DNA of 64,000 nucleotides, taken from NCBI RefSeq assembly GCF_001619985.1, contig NW_017264199.1:124001-188000 (forward strand), in the 5' to 3' direction. Origin of the DNA: Xylona heveae TC161. Taxonomy: Eukaryota; Ascomycota; Xylonomycetes; Xylonales; Xylonaceae. Shown here piece by piece: positions 1 through 11,713 of this stretch. Every line of letters begins with the position of its first letter. Position 1 is the stretch's first letter. The translations under genes were made by a program, and so were the position numbers. The notes below the pieces were generated by a model. The model searched no databases and was not told where the DNA came from. It saw only the letters and a program-made list of their open reading frames with translations.

Positions 1-994
1 CAGTCCAGAGATCGAGTACGGTAAGCTGAAGCTCTTTACCAACATCCTTGGCAGCGTCTGCATACGACTTTGTATGCTCTGCAGTGCGAAGCACGTCTGT
101 GATTCCCTTGGCCAAGTCTGTGCGTGTCAAGCCGTACTCATCGACTGGCGGAGGCGTGATGAGAATGATGCGCGGGTTGTGCTCTTTGATGAGAGGATGG
201 GCAATAATGGCCTTAAGATTCTTCTTATACTCTTCTATTGGAACGTGTTGGCGTGTAGGGCCACCAGCAAGGCAAGCATCATTGGCACCCAAAAAGACAG
301 TCTGTACGAAGAATTGTTTAATGTCAGTAGTCAATGGAATATAATAGCGTACCAATTGCTCCGTAGATTATCCCTGGAGGATGATACTAACGCAGGAGGA
401 GTGTTGTTCACTACCGTACCAGAAAACGAATTTTGCCTTGAGATGGATTGGGAACAATTTTGTCTAGAGTTTTCAGTGCATGGGCAGAGTTGTATCCACT
501 GTACGTCTTAGTATAAAATTGATATGATAGCCTGGAACAAATAATGCTGGTATCTCTAGTACCTGAATCCCCGGTTCAAGACGTCAAGACGTCGAATGTA
601 TGCTGGATACAAGCTGTGTCAGCCGGATAATTCTGTTGCACCTTAAGATCATTTATTGTAAAGCGGGGGTATGCAATGGGGCAGGTATAAGACGTGGATC
701 GAGTAAAACATTGCACTGGATGGAATTTAATAAAAAGAAAAGGTCCCCGATACATACCATCTTGAAGCGCTGGCCCAAATCCAAAACCCTTTGCTTGGCT
801 AAAAGACTGCTGTGTCAACGAATCTCCGAAAAGAAAGAAGATGTCGTAGGGAAACTGTGTTTGATGTCAGCGTCACTTTACTCGGTATATCCATCACCGG
901 TTATAGTATGTTTGTGCTGCACCGTACGGTAGATAGGATTTTCCCGGACTAAAACAGTTTTATATCAGACAAGTAAAGGTTTTGGACTTACCAT
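1..994 (-). CDS. IAH1-like SGNH/GDSL ester hydrolase, 3' part outside window
   Basis: Homologue of isoamyl acetate-hydrolysing esterase, a cytosolic SGNH-fold enzyme cleaving short acetate esters. Exons by splice sites: 994-992, 854-758, 602-563, 498-420, 301-1 and beyond the left edge. The joined protein starts MFPYDIFFLFGDSLTQQ (block I, GDS nucleophile), continues LDVLNRGFSGYN (block II Gly) and TVFLGANDACLAGG (block III, GxND). The block V Asp/His pair lies off the window. The first coding exon is only the ATG, directly followed by gtaagt; the acceptor acag then opens the conserved N-terminus, and a stop blocks extension of exon 2 upstream. Family identity is clear from the motifs; the start-codon-only exon is inference from splice signals and family N-terminus. 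Confidence 0.85.
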
Positions 995-1912
995 GGTCTT
1001 AAATTTTTGTATTCCACAGCTTGATATCTTCTGCGAAATTTCTATTATGGTTTGGAGATGACGTACTCCGTCGGTGTTGATTCGGACTTGGGTCCGCTTA
1101 CCTCCTCGCTCACAACTCCGCTTATTATACTGGGCTTCGCCAGGGAGGACCCTCCCCGTAAGGTCAATTCCTTGAGCACAAGATGATACATGTCAAACTT
1201 TCATTTAACAATGTGAAAACATTTTGTTTCAATCTGGAGCATGTTGGAAATACTTATTGGAAAAGTTTATGGGACTCAACGTTAATGAGCAATAAATATA
1301 GTGGGCAAATTAATTACAAAACAAATAAAAATTTCAAAAATAAAATTGAATTTAAATTAATTCATAGAGAATGTCATTGATTTTTATTTCAATGAATAGT
1401 CCCTCTAAACCCATGAATATATTAATGACATCCTGGAATTAAACCTCCAAATCCCGGTAATATCAATCTTATTTGTACTGCTCCCATGTCTCGAGCTCTC
1501 GTACCTCCTGTGCACTTTGATCATTAGTCAGCACATCTTCAACAAGCGTACTTGACACTCTTGATAGAAAACTTCACCATCAATCCTCTGTAAAGTATAT
1601 ATACCAAGTATCAGCCTTCCGACATATGGATCTAATTGACATTTGAATCGTCCAGTGATGGCATGCAACAATGGAGTGCACCTGTGCTCACTATTGTGTG
1701 TATTTATGCATATTTCTACTGTAGACAGCTGACACAGACAATTCGAGTCGTCCGATTTGAAATGATATTAGCCCTACTCATATAGTTGCCACTTTTCCCT
1801 CTAAAATATCTTACTTGATCTTGCTCTCTGCTCTCCAAGTGATCAAGCAGCGCAATATAAGCATTTCTCTTCCTGTACCGCCTATTTCTTGCTGAATTTC
1901 TACTCATCCGAG
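995..1912. other. Intergenic, with AT-rich block
   Basis: Lies between the divergent esterase and AIM9-like genes, so it should hold both promoters. A more GC-rich piece at about 1060-1170 contains TACTCCGT. Positions 1180-1420 are strongly AT-rich. I see no supportable coding region. Confidence 0.5.
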
Positions 1913-3878
1913 ATGAGACGATTTCAAGAGCTATATAAATATGTCAATCCACTCCGGAGAGTGCAAAAGCCTTTTTCCTCTACTACTAACCCACCAAACC
2001 AAGTATCGATCACTGTCCAGGGTGTGTTTTGTACGTCCATTGCTATTGGGAAATCATCAACTAATGTACTCATCCTTTAGCCCATCATGAAGAATCAAAC
2101 GACCTTTTCCGCTACACATCCAGCCGTTGGCTGTACGATGAGCCACGGCAACTGGCAGAAAGATATGTGAAGTTCGACGTGGATGCGCTGAAACGGATTG
2201 CTAGTGATGCACTTGGCTCTCCTTGTAAAGAACTCACCAAATTCCGCGAAGGATACTCCAACAAGGTGTTCCTGCTACGCATGCAGAATGGAGAAGAGGT
2301 CCTTGCAAAGATACCGCACCCTATCGCTGGCCCTGCAGAGTACATCGTGGCTAGTGAGACTGCTACTTTGGATTTCGTACGTGTGTCGACTATTCATCTT
2401 ACAATCATACTTTCATATCAAGATTCAAGCTAATTCATGAAACCTGAGCAAATTAAAGCTTCGCAATATTTTGGAAATCCCAGTTCCTCGAGTGTTTAAA
2501 TCGAGTACGGGCCATCAAGTGGCCTCATCTCCCAATCCAGTCGGGGCGGAATATATGCTCATGGAAAAAGTCAAGGGCCGTCAATTGGCCGATGTATGGC
2601 CAGAAATGCCAGAGTACGAGCGCTTTCACCTCGTCGAGAATATTGTTGAAATACAGAAGAAATTGATGGCAGCAAAATTATCAAAATATGGGAGCATATA
2701 CTACCGTGACGCTCATCCCACTGGGATGCTTACCGATAATTGTAGTACTTTATCTATTCCTGACGCAACTACAAAGAACACCTCCAGATTCATCATTGGC
2801 CCTGTCGCTGCCAACTGTTTCTGGGAGAACGGAAAGCGAGATCTGGATATCGACCGTGGTCCATGTAGGTTATTTCCGTTCTCTTATCTGAACCTTATTC
2901 AATTCCTTCAATCAATGGTTCAATGATTCAATGAACAACTGTGATCAAATAATCTAACTGACATATTTTCTTCATATACTTGTAGGGAATACTGCAGAGG
3001 AGTATTTTGCCGCCGTTGCAAAGCGCGAGATTACATGGATTAAGCAAATCGGACGTCACCAACCTCAAAGTCCTACATTACTCACCGAAACATCGCTATG
3101 TTCTCCAGACATACATGTGCAACTGCTTGAGCTCTATCTCACACTGCTACCCTACATTCTTCCGCCTGTAGAGGAGGTTACCAGCGCAGTCCTGTGGCAT
3201 GAAGAACTCTATTTTGATCATATATTTGTCGACGAGACGGACCGTACCAAAATAACTGGAATTATTGATTGGCAGGGAATATATGCCGCGCCTCTCTTCA
3301 TGCAAGCCGGATTTCCCGCAATAGCATACTCTACCGAGCCGTATGAGTGGGGTACGATCATGCCGCAACTGCCCGACGATTACGAGACTCTGTCCGAAGC
3401 CGACAAGGAAACGGCAAAGGACAGACTCCGCGTCCAAAGACTCAAGAAATTCTATGAGATGGCGTGCCTACAGCTTGGAAATCCTCTTGCGTACAAGGCT
3501 ATGCGTTCCAGGTTTCTATGTAGTGTTGACCCGAGCATCTTAATCTTGCATTTGGCCGGGCGGATCTGGCAGGATGGACCGGTTCCGTTTCAGGAATTGC
3601 TGCTCCAGATATACGAGAAATGGGATGGCATTTGTCTGAGCAGAGGCTTGGATGTCGCCTGCCCAGTCACATTCACAGAAGAGGGCATCAGTGAAGCTAG
3701 AAAAGTCGCAGATAAATGGGGAGATGCTAGAGTCGACTTTCAGAGCTTGCGCGACCTGGTTTTGGGCGCAGATGGCGGGGTCTCTCATGAGGACTATGAT
3801 GAAGCCATGGCCCAGTTCAATTTGTACAGAGAGACTCTGGAGGAGCGACGAGAACAATTGTTTTATCTAGATGGTTGA
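1913..3878 (+). CDS. AIM9-like APH-fold phosphotransferase family protein
   Basis: About 567 residues in four exons: 1913-2021, 2081-2376, 2459-2864, 2986-3878. All three introns are GT-AG and keep frame. Family features are the segment LFRYTSSRWLYDEPRQLAER, a nucleotide-loop-like stretch FREGYSNKVFLLRM, the beta-3 lysine region EEVLAKIPHP, hinge YMLMEKVKGRQL, and a late IDW (GIIDWQG) matching the metal-binding Asp of APH kinases. The ATG opens an Arg-rich segment that could be a mitochondrial presequence, which fits yeast Aim9, but this is inference. Oddity: the catalytic loop near residue 342 reads WHEELYFDHIFVD, so the usual Asp (HxD) is Glu and the usual Asn is His. Substrate unknown; it may be a pseudokinase. 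Confidence 0.85.
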
Positions 3879-4718
3879 GCAGCAGCAAAATTAAAATTTT
3901 AACAATACGCAAGAAGTATATCGAATACTGCAAGTTATCCCAAAGCTTTTAAATATTTTGGCCTTTGGCGGAGGTTTGGTTGAATTTAGATGCGAGCAAC
4001 ACAACGACTTTGGAGATGACTAAGCGACTGCCCCAAAATGAAGGCCGAATGATCCGCCCGTTATCAAAGAGGTTTAAGGCCAAACCCCCGACATCCCGGT
4101 GCCTGTAACTTATTTTTTTCCTTTTTGGGTGGTAGTAAAGCCCGGTTACCACGGGTCCCTAATCGCAACAGCCAAACGTTTTACGCGCATACTGCGGTAA
4201 CGGTTACTGTGCGACATGAGTCCCTGACCGCCTTCGCGTGAAGTCTCACCCAAGTCGTCGGTTTACCTGTAGAGTAAGCCGAACAGGTGGAACCCCCGAA
4301 ATAGCCCGCAGCATGTCATTATCCCCCAAGATATCGCAACGCCGTCTACCTCGATTTTTGTCCTCGTGGAGATGGGTCATGGTAAGCACAGGAGGCTTTT
4401 ATAGTATTATTTTTTGCGCCTTTTGCCGCTGCCGATCGTTTCTGTTTGGACTTCGTCTTGGCTGAGACATCCGTAAACATTTGCGGAGGAAGTCGCTGTC
4501 CATGTGCCCACCTTCCCCCACAGCCTACATCAGTTATCTAAACAGCGCCCCATCCCGGTCCGGTGCTTCATTACCAGCTCATTCCTTGCCTAGACTACTC
4601 TCCACGAAAATATCCCATGAGCATATGTATCCTTGCCGTTCCGAATAAAGAATGAGAATCCCTTAGAGCGTTGCTGTTATTTTGAAAATACCCATGCGTT
4701 CGGGCCCAGTGTTCAATA
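3879..4718. other. Intergenic, promoter side of the CLC gene
   Basis: No ORF with recognisable features. It joins the 3' end of the AIM9-like gene to the upstream region of the chloride channel gene. Confidence 0.5.
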
Positions 4719-7704
4719 ATGTCTTCAACAACACCGAGCGAGTCTCGGAAAGATGCGCCGGCCGATAACGACGAGGGTATCGATTCCTCACAGCAAAGCG
4801 CAACTCCGAGCTCCCCGACAGCCAGCCGCCGTTTATACTCATCTCGTGCTTCGGATCTCGAACTGCGTGGTGGTCGACCGCGCAATAAAGGCGCTGCGGA
4901 CGAACAGACTAGCTTGCTGAGCCAACGAGATACCGCTGGCAGAGCCTATAGGACACTTCCGCCCACTCCGGGCCAGAGATTATCGAGGCAGCCAAGCAAC
5001 ATCGGCAACAGTCGTTTCAAGTTCAACCACCACCGCAAAGGGTCGTTCGGACAGCGGCTCGCTGCTGCGCTGGGATCAGATGGATGGCAAGACAGCAATC
5101 TCGAGGACTCCAAAATATCATTTTACCGAGATGATCGCGTATGGTACGATCAGTTCACGTCTACGGACTGGGTCCACGACAGTATCGCAGATGCCTTTCG
5201 CGTGAAAGATTTGCGGAACCGGAAGGATCTGCGGGGTAGAGTATACGCGTGGTTTGATGGAGCGCAAGGGTGGATTCTTGTAGCCATTATTGGTTGCATA
5301 ACAGCTGCCATTGCTTATCTTGTCGACATCACAGAGACCCCGATATTCGACCTAAAAGATGGCTATTGCACAATTGGCTGGTACCGTTCCAAGAAAAAAT
5401 GTTGTGCTGGCCTGGATGAACATGTGTGCCCGTCTTGGCTTTCTTGGTCCGAGGCCTTACGGCCGTCTCGTACTAAAGACGCTCGACTGGACTTTTTCAT
5501 TTATGTTTTGGCAGGAGTCTTCCTGTCTCTTATTTCATGCATCTTAACACTTGGTACGAAAACTGTCGTACCGTCAGCGGTTTCCCTCTCGACTCTGGAC
5601 GAGAATTTGGGTGCAGAGAATCGATATGAGAATCGACGGCACGATTCTGGCGGCTCTGGAAGTGTAAGCCCTCGGCAAAAATATACTGAAGTGCAGCAAT
5701 CTTCGACCATGATATATTATGCCGCTGCCGGGAGCGGAGTGGCAGAAGTCAAAGTCATTCTTAGTGGCTTCGTTCTGCACGGATACTTGGGCGTCAAGAC
5801 TCTTGTGCTTAAAACTTTGGGTTTGATCCTCAGTGTTGCCTCTGGACTAAGCCTGGGGAAAGAAGGCCCATATGTGCATATTGCAACCTGCGTTGGAAAC
5901 ATTGCCTGCAGAATCTTCTCCAAATACAACCACAATGACGGCAAAAGACGTGAAGTACTCAGCGCCAGTGCTGCTAGTGGAGTAGCTGTGGCATTTGGAG
6001 CACCACTTGGAGGCGTCCTTTTTAGTCTGGAAGAAGTGAGGTGGGTTTCCGGTTGAAATCCTGTCTTATTGGCCGAAACTGACACTTAATAAAAAGCTAT
6101 TATTTTCCACCAAAAACCCTGTTTCGTACCTTTTTCTGTTGCATTGTAAGTCCTTCTAGGTGGAAGCTCTCTTTCCTTTTGGAAATCAATACTCATGGGA
6201 ATCAGGTTGCTGCCTTGTTTTTGAAATTTTTGAACCCGTACGGCACGAACAAGATTGTCTTGTTTGAGGTCCGTTATTTGACGGATTGGGAATTCTTTGA
6301 AATGATCGTCTTCATTATTCTCGGAGTGCTTGGAGGCGCAGCTGGTGCTTTGTTCATTAAAGCATCAAGAATCTGGGCAACAAGCTTTCGCCGCATCAAG
6401 CTCATCAAAAAATGGCCAATGCTGGAAGTAGGACTTGTGGCGCTCATAACTGGGCTCGTGGGATACTGGAACAGATATACCAAGCTGGCCGTCACAGAGC
6501 TTCTTTACGAGCTTGCCAGCCCATGCAATTCGAAGGGTATTGAGGGATCGGGGCTTTGTCCTTCCAAGGAACAAATCCCTGAAGTCATCCGTTATCTTGG
6601 CATCGCATTCGTTGTCAAAAGCTTCCTCACCATTATCACTTTCGGAGTAAAAGTTCCAGCTGGTATCTATGTACCATCGATGGTCGTCGGAGGTCTGCTT
6701 GGCAGGATTGTTGGCCATACCGTACAATATATTGTGCTGATGCATCCGAATACGACCATTTTCGGTGCTTGTGCAAAAGGAAAGGGCACAGAATCTTGTG
6801 TCACCCCAGGTATTTATGCAATGGTCGCAGCAGGCGCAACAATGTGCGGTGTCACCAGACTGTCCGTCGCATTGGCCGTCATCTTGTTTGAGCTTACTGG
6901 CAGTCTGGACCATGTCCTGCCCTTCTCAATCGCGGTACTTGTTTCGAAGTGGACGGCAGATGCCCTAGAACCTCTCAGCATTTATGTATGTTGCCTTCTC
7001 AAACACCCCGGATATATTAACCTGAGAGCGCGCTGTTGATTTCAATGTAACAGGATCTTTTGACGTCAATGAATTCATATCCATTCCTAGACAATAAAGT
7101 CCGACCGATATTCACGACGGATCTCGGAGATATCACGCCTCGTATACGGCGGGATCGGATCATAGATATTTCTGATTCCCCACTGATACCTGCTGCAGAC
7201 TTACGCCTAAAGCTTGAACGCCTGCATATGGCAGGTGAACTCGATGGAGGATTGCCGATAGTTAGACATGGTATCCTTGTCGGCCTGATACCTGCGCCGG
7301 ACCTCGAATTTGCACTAGATAAGCTCGACGATGGCCCAGAAACGCTCTGTTTGATGGCCACGGATGTTCAATGGAGAGGAGCAGTGGCTGAAGAGGAAGA
7401 CGAGGAGGCTGATCCCACCGATTTCACTCCGTATATAGATCCGGTACGTTAAGTGTTCCGTTTTTGCTCGTCTTTATACTCACAAATTGCTCAGGCTCCT
7501 GTTGCATTGGACATACGATCACCCATGGATCTGGTGTACGAGTGCTTCGTCAAGCTTGGACTGCGATACATTTGCGTTTTGCGAAACGGAAAGTATGCAG
7601 GCTTGGTAAGTCAAAATTGGAAAACGAGGTGAGGTCATCGGCTAATAAAATTTCAGGTTCACAAGAAAGCGTTTGTCAAGTACACTAGAGAATTGGAGTC
7701 GTAA
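4719..7704 (+). CDS. CLC-type chloride/proton antiporter (Gef1-like)
   Basis: About 899 residues from six exons: 4719-6040, 6097-6145, 6206-6985, 7054-7443, 7495-7605, 7657-7704. A long polar N-terminal tail precedes the membrane domain. Signature motifs are GSGVAEVK, GKEGPYVH with the gating glutamate, and GKVPAGIYVPS-like sequence (VKVPAGIYVPSMVVGG). The segment FSLEEVSYYFPPKT has the proton glutamate that marks exchangers rather than channels. A lumenal loop rich in Cys (YCTIGW, KKCC) resembles yeast Gef1. Two CBS-type segments follow (from RPIFTTDLGDI and from APVALDIRSPMDL). Family knowledge places it in Golgi/endosome/vacuole membranes, acidifying compartments and aiding copper and iron loading. 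The 49-nt second exon is forced by the conserved SYYFPPKTLFRTFF. Confidence 0.95.
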
Positions 7705-8141
7705 AGTATGTGAATAAGCGTTTCGATTTCATTCATTGTATTGGTAGTATGCCATTTGTGGCGATGTTTTGATCACTAACAACTGCTCCTTTGGAGCGAC
7801 TTGATGCGCTGATTTTCTTCCAAGCATAAATTTTGTTGTGGGCCTCATGGCATTCTCTGGTAGCATAGCGCTTCGATAGCATTTGAAAAAGAACTGATTC
7901 TGCTTCGTCGTGATTCCCGAATGTAACAAACCCAAACTCCACGCATCCACCACTTTTGCCCCGGCTTTGAAGCCTTCGTCCCCACTCATAGCTCAGGTAT
8001 CGTTGGGAGCGCTCTTGGTGAGTATACTCTGATACTCATGCCTAGAAACGGTGTGGTATCTGATTTCACAATACAAAAGGCATTGGATTTTCACAATACC
8101 CCAATGCTTTTTATTCTTCCGCAAGTTTAGCTGAGACGGGT
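7705..8141. other. Convergent 3' intergenic region
   Basis: Separates the ends of the CLC and RRP45 genes. An 86-codon minus-strand ORF (7989-7729) lies here but has no family signature; it probably belongs to the RRP45 3' UTR. Confidence 0.45.
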
Positions 8142-9174
8142 TCATCGCTCATTCTCGGCACTGAGTTCTGTCATCAGACCACCCAGATTTCTTCTCTTAG
8201 CATCTTCATCGAGCTTCTTATTGATGAGAGCGGTCAGGTCCTTGACCTTAACCAACGCAGTGTTTGTACAACTGAGTAATGTGAGCGCATCGACGGGAAC
8301 CCCACCGAGCTTCGCAAGCTGGCACACTTCCCCGTGACGGTTCATGCTGATGATGAGTTCACCCTCGCGCAGTTGCTCCTCTTGCAGCGTTGCGTCGACA
8401 AGCGACACTTCACCTCCATGATAGAAAGAGAAGCTCACACATAGCGGGTCGTGCATCAGCGAGAGCGGCACGGGGACTCGCTCCGCCATGGTGAAGACTG
8501 TCAAATGGCCTTCGCCCGACACCGTCGCGTCTGGTCGTCGGAAGTGTTTCAGTGCCGCCATAACTGCGATGCAGCTCGCATCCACTAGTCCACCATCGTG
8601 GTCAACAACATGCACGTCCGCTCGTATGCTCCATACCGCCTGACCCGCAATTAAACAGAGCGCTTCTGTATCCAGGGCGTTCGACCGTCGAATAGCTTTT
8701 TCCAGGATCCGAGAGAGAATCACTTCTTGCTCTGTCTGTCGACCAACTTCGAAGGCAGGGGATGCTAATGGACTGAGTTCCGTAACTATTGTGAAGACGC
8801 CGTCGAACTTTCGGTCGGGAAACGGTGTTGTCACTTCGGCAGAAATACGAGCAATGACTCTGTTCAAAGGCAAATTTGATCATTGTTAGCTAGAAGATTT
8901 ATAGCCTAGAATCATGAAAAACTTTGAAAATTTACAATTGGCAAAAGCTGTGCGAAAAAGAGCGCCAGGAGAGCCGCTCCTCTGATAAAGTTAAGGAAAA
9001 TGTGATTTACCTTGTTTTCCCTAGTCGCACATCTGCAACGCCATATTCGGGGCCGAACTTCAAGTCTATGCCTCGAAACTCATCTAGTGCCCGTCCATCA
9101 ATGCGAATGTCCTCCTGCAGTGCTTGTAGCACAAATGCGCGCTCATTGAGCGAGGGCTCTGCTTCCCGCGGCAT
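8142..9174 (-). CDS. RRP45: Exosome complex component RRP45
   Basis: RNase PH-fold subunit of the nuclear/cytoplasmic RNA exosome ring. Two exons, 9174-9011 and 8859-8142, join in frame to about 293 residues. The N-terminus has LNERAFVLQAL and DIRIDGRALDEFR, the classic RNase PH start (DGR), then GPEYGVADVRLGKTRVIARI. The body shows FTIVTELSPLASPAFE, EALCLIAGQAVWSIRADVHV and DHDGGLVDASCIAVMAAL, all typical of Rrp45/PM-Scl75. Size matches yeast Rrp45 (about 305 residues), lacking the long C-terminal tail of the human protein. In the eukaryotic exosome this ring subunit is structural rather than phosphorolytic. Confidence 0.95.
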
Positions 9175-9616
9175 GGTTTAGTCGATAAAATGTATATCAT
9201 GCTTGGAGTTTCTGGGGGAACTTTTGACCTTGAAGGTCTCGGCTCGGAGAAAAGTTGTTACGGCGTATCCCCGACTGCGCCGGTTTACTCCGACACGTTC
9301 TGAACACTTGTATTTGCTTTGGGGCATTTGAAAATTTCATAATAACTAATTAAGCTCAACAGTCTCCAGAAGAATCTTCTGAGCCTTTTAGGCAGATATT
9401 ACGATCCAGTATTTATAGCATTAATTTGAGTTTCTGTCTCAAATGCAACTCGCGAGCTGTCCTCACCGATTCGTGTGCAATATAAGCCCGCCTGGAGTTC
9501 ACGGGGCTGGAAAGCATAAGGTGTGTAAATTTCAGCTAATACGGTCTCAGCTACCGCGTGAGGGAAATCTAATTTCGTCTCTATCATGAATTCAATCGGA
9601 AAGCCCATTCCTAGAA
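9175..9616. other. Intergenic region
   Basis: Upstream of RRP45 and downstream of the Cys-rich surface protein. A 73-codon minus-strand ORF (9620-9399) starts on the stop codon of that gene and is more likely 3' UTR than a gene. Confidence 0.4.
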
Positions 9617-10463
9617 TCATTTCAGATATGTAACTGTCGGTTGACTTCCAGGCATTTCTGACCGATGCCTGGGAATGCTGTCGGCTTCAGCGACCCTAAG
9701 GTGCGACATGTCGTAAGGTTGTTCCTGGCCGGGAGCATATGGAGCGGGTGAGGAAGGGAGAGCGTACATCCTCCTGTAGTGACGCTCGCGGTAGAAGAGC
9801 AGACCGACAGCCGCAAGGAGAGCCAAGCCAAGAGGTACGCCTACTCCAGCGCCAATTGCAATGTCTCTCGAGTCGGACGTATGTGATGAATTTGAGGGGG
9901 AGGCCGTAATCGTGACTGCATTAGTTGCAGTCGTAGTGACTGTTACAGGAAGAGTGCTGCTCGGATTGGCAAGGTCTGTAGGCCGGCCGATGACGGTCCC
10001 AACGGCGACGGAGAAAGTTGATGCGGTACCATTTGAGCAGCAGCCTGCCCCACAGCACCATTCATTGTGGGCGCAAACCACAACAGCGCATCCTTCATTT
10101 GGTGCATCTACAGAATATGGTTAGCTAATTTCGTTGAATTGGGAATTGTAACCGGGACATGGCCCTACCATCTGCGCAATAATGACTGCAACTGCCGTCG
10201 TTCCAAGTTTGATCTGTGCAGGAACCTCTTGATATCAGACCATCACTGCTTTGATCATAGCAGAGACCATTGCCAAGACAGATATCTAGCGGGCCGCAGC
10301 ACGAACTCTGTCTTGCAGAGGGATCGCATGGCATGTCTCGGTGCGCAACATCACCGGAAGGGTAGTAGCATGTAGCGGAACCTGTCACTGAGGCCAAATC
10401 ACATATGAGCAGGATAAACAATACCGACCAAATGCGGGTTTGCAGATGCCCTTGGAAACCCAT
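9617..10463 (-). CDS. Cys-rich single-pass cell-surface protein
   Basis: Two exons (10463-10169, 10107-9617) give about 261 residues. The chosen ATG opens a signal peptide (basic QTRIW then VLFILLICDLASVTGS). The ectodomain has a dense Cys pattern: CYYPSGD, CDPSARQSSCCGPLDICLGNGLCY, then GSCTDQTW, SCSHYC and NEWCCGAGCCSNG. A Ser/Thr-rich stalk follows, then one membrane span (AIGAGVGVPLGLALLAAVGL), a basic stop-transfer (YRERHYRR) and a proline-rich cytosolic tail. Proteins of this layout are common and functionally unassigned in Pezizomycotina; a wall or surface sensor is only inference. The frame is open further upstream, but that start would bury the signal peptide. Confidence 0.8.
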
Positions 10464-11713
10464 TTTTAAACGTCGACAATGGCGTGGAGTGCTGCTAAAA
10501 CATGGAAAGAAAAGGGTCGCGGATGGCTTAAAGGAAAAGTAACAGCCATGATAGTGCTCACTCTCCTGGGTTAGCAGACCGTGGGGGCGGATCCAACTCG
10601 CTGATGAAGGGTGCTTTTCCTTTTTGTTTAGTTGCCCAAAGTGCATTGCTTGATCGACGCGTATTATTTGCATTGATTGGCTGTTGAAAATGTTCGACTC
10701 ATCCAAGTTACACGACTAGCAATCTGACTGTCACTTGGTTAACCGCCGCATCCTTGCCACGCTTATTTTAGTAGCTTCTTTCTCTTTGACAGGCCACGGG
10801 GAGCCTATTGGCACCAAGGCTGGATTATGAAATCCAACATTGCTATGGAGATTGAATTTTCCGAGCATGTAATTCTTTTTAATGCAGCGAGGTTAATCTT
10901 TAAAAGCTCTCCTTCGGCAGATAATCTGTCGAGAAAAAAGGGGGTCGATATGGCACGGCCCGTCAATTGTCATGGCTGTACCATTTTGGTGGCTAATCTG
11001 ACACCGTTATGTTAGTGGCTCTTCCGTCCTGTTTCGCCCGTGGTTAGCTATCTTAACGTCCCCTCGATGACTTGGTAAGGATTGCTGACTACTGAGGCCA
11101 GGCGCTGCCTCATGCGGAGAACCCAAGCGGCGACCAACAGGTACTACGGAGTAGCTACCTTATATTTGTGTCGTGTTTGTGCGTACTGTACTGTAGACTC
11201 GGATTCCGTGAAGCTGGCTTGAACATTTCCCCCTTGTCTCAATCCTCAAAAATTGAGTCCATCAGTCGGTTGTCCTCATCCAAAGTCACTTTAACGGTCA
11301 CGGCTGCAATTCAGGAGAAAACTAGGTGAACATAAGGGGTCTTTTAGCTATCTCGCTACCTGTCACTTTAAGCGACGTCACCTGAGAGGGGTAACTGGCA
11401 TTGTACATGGTGTAACCAAATGCCCAAGCTTCGACAGGCAAAAGAAGCTTTTGAATGAGCGTCAAATGATCCCTTTTAAATCCAGATCCAGTTTTTGAAT
11501 GGCGTATCTGCCAACTCATCTGAGGTATTTATGAACCGATATAAGAGCAATTTTGAATAGTGAAGGTATACAGTGTTGCCAAGACATTTCACAAGCTGAT
11601 TGTTCTGTGCGGTGGGGACTGCTTTTCTTGCTTGCGCGTTGTTTGCTGCCTATAACCACTTGACGCCTTTTCTATTCTGCACATTTTTCACATTCTCCAA
11701 AAGCTCTACCGTC
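10464..11713. other. Intergenic region between divergent genes
   Basis: About 1.2 kb holding the promoters of the surface protein (-) and the serine hydrolase (+). The motif ACGGAGTA occurs at 11146-11153. No coding signal recognised. Confidence 0.5.

Noticed and set aside
7729-7989. 86-codon minus-strand ORF downstream of RRP45
   Set aside because: Starts with ATG but has no family signature, no splice partner, and lies where the RRP45 3' UTR is expected.
9399-9620. 73-codon minus-strand ORF whose ATG overlaps the stop of the Cys-rich surface gene
   Set aside because: Bacterial-style stop-start overlap has no meaning here; most likely 3' UTR with a chance open frame.
10464-10706. In-frame N-terminal extension of the Cys-rich surface protein
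   Set aside because: Would place about 80 residues before an obvious signal peptide; the downstream ATG is preferred.
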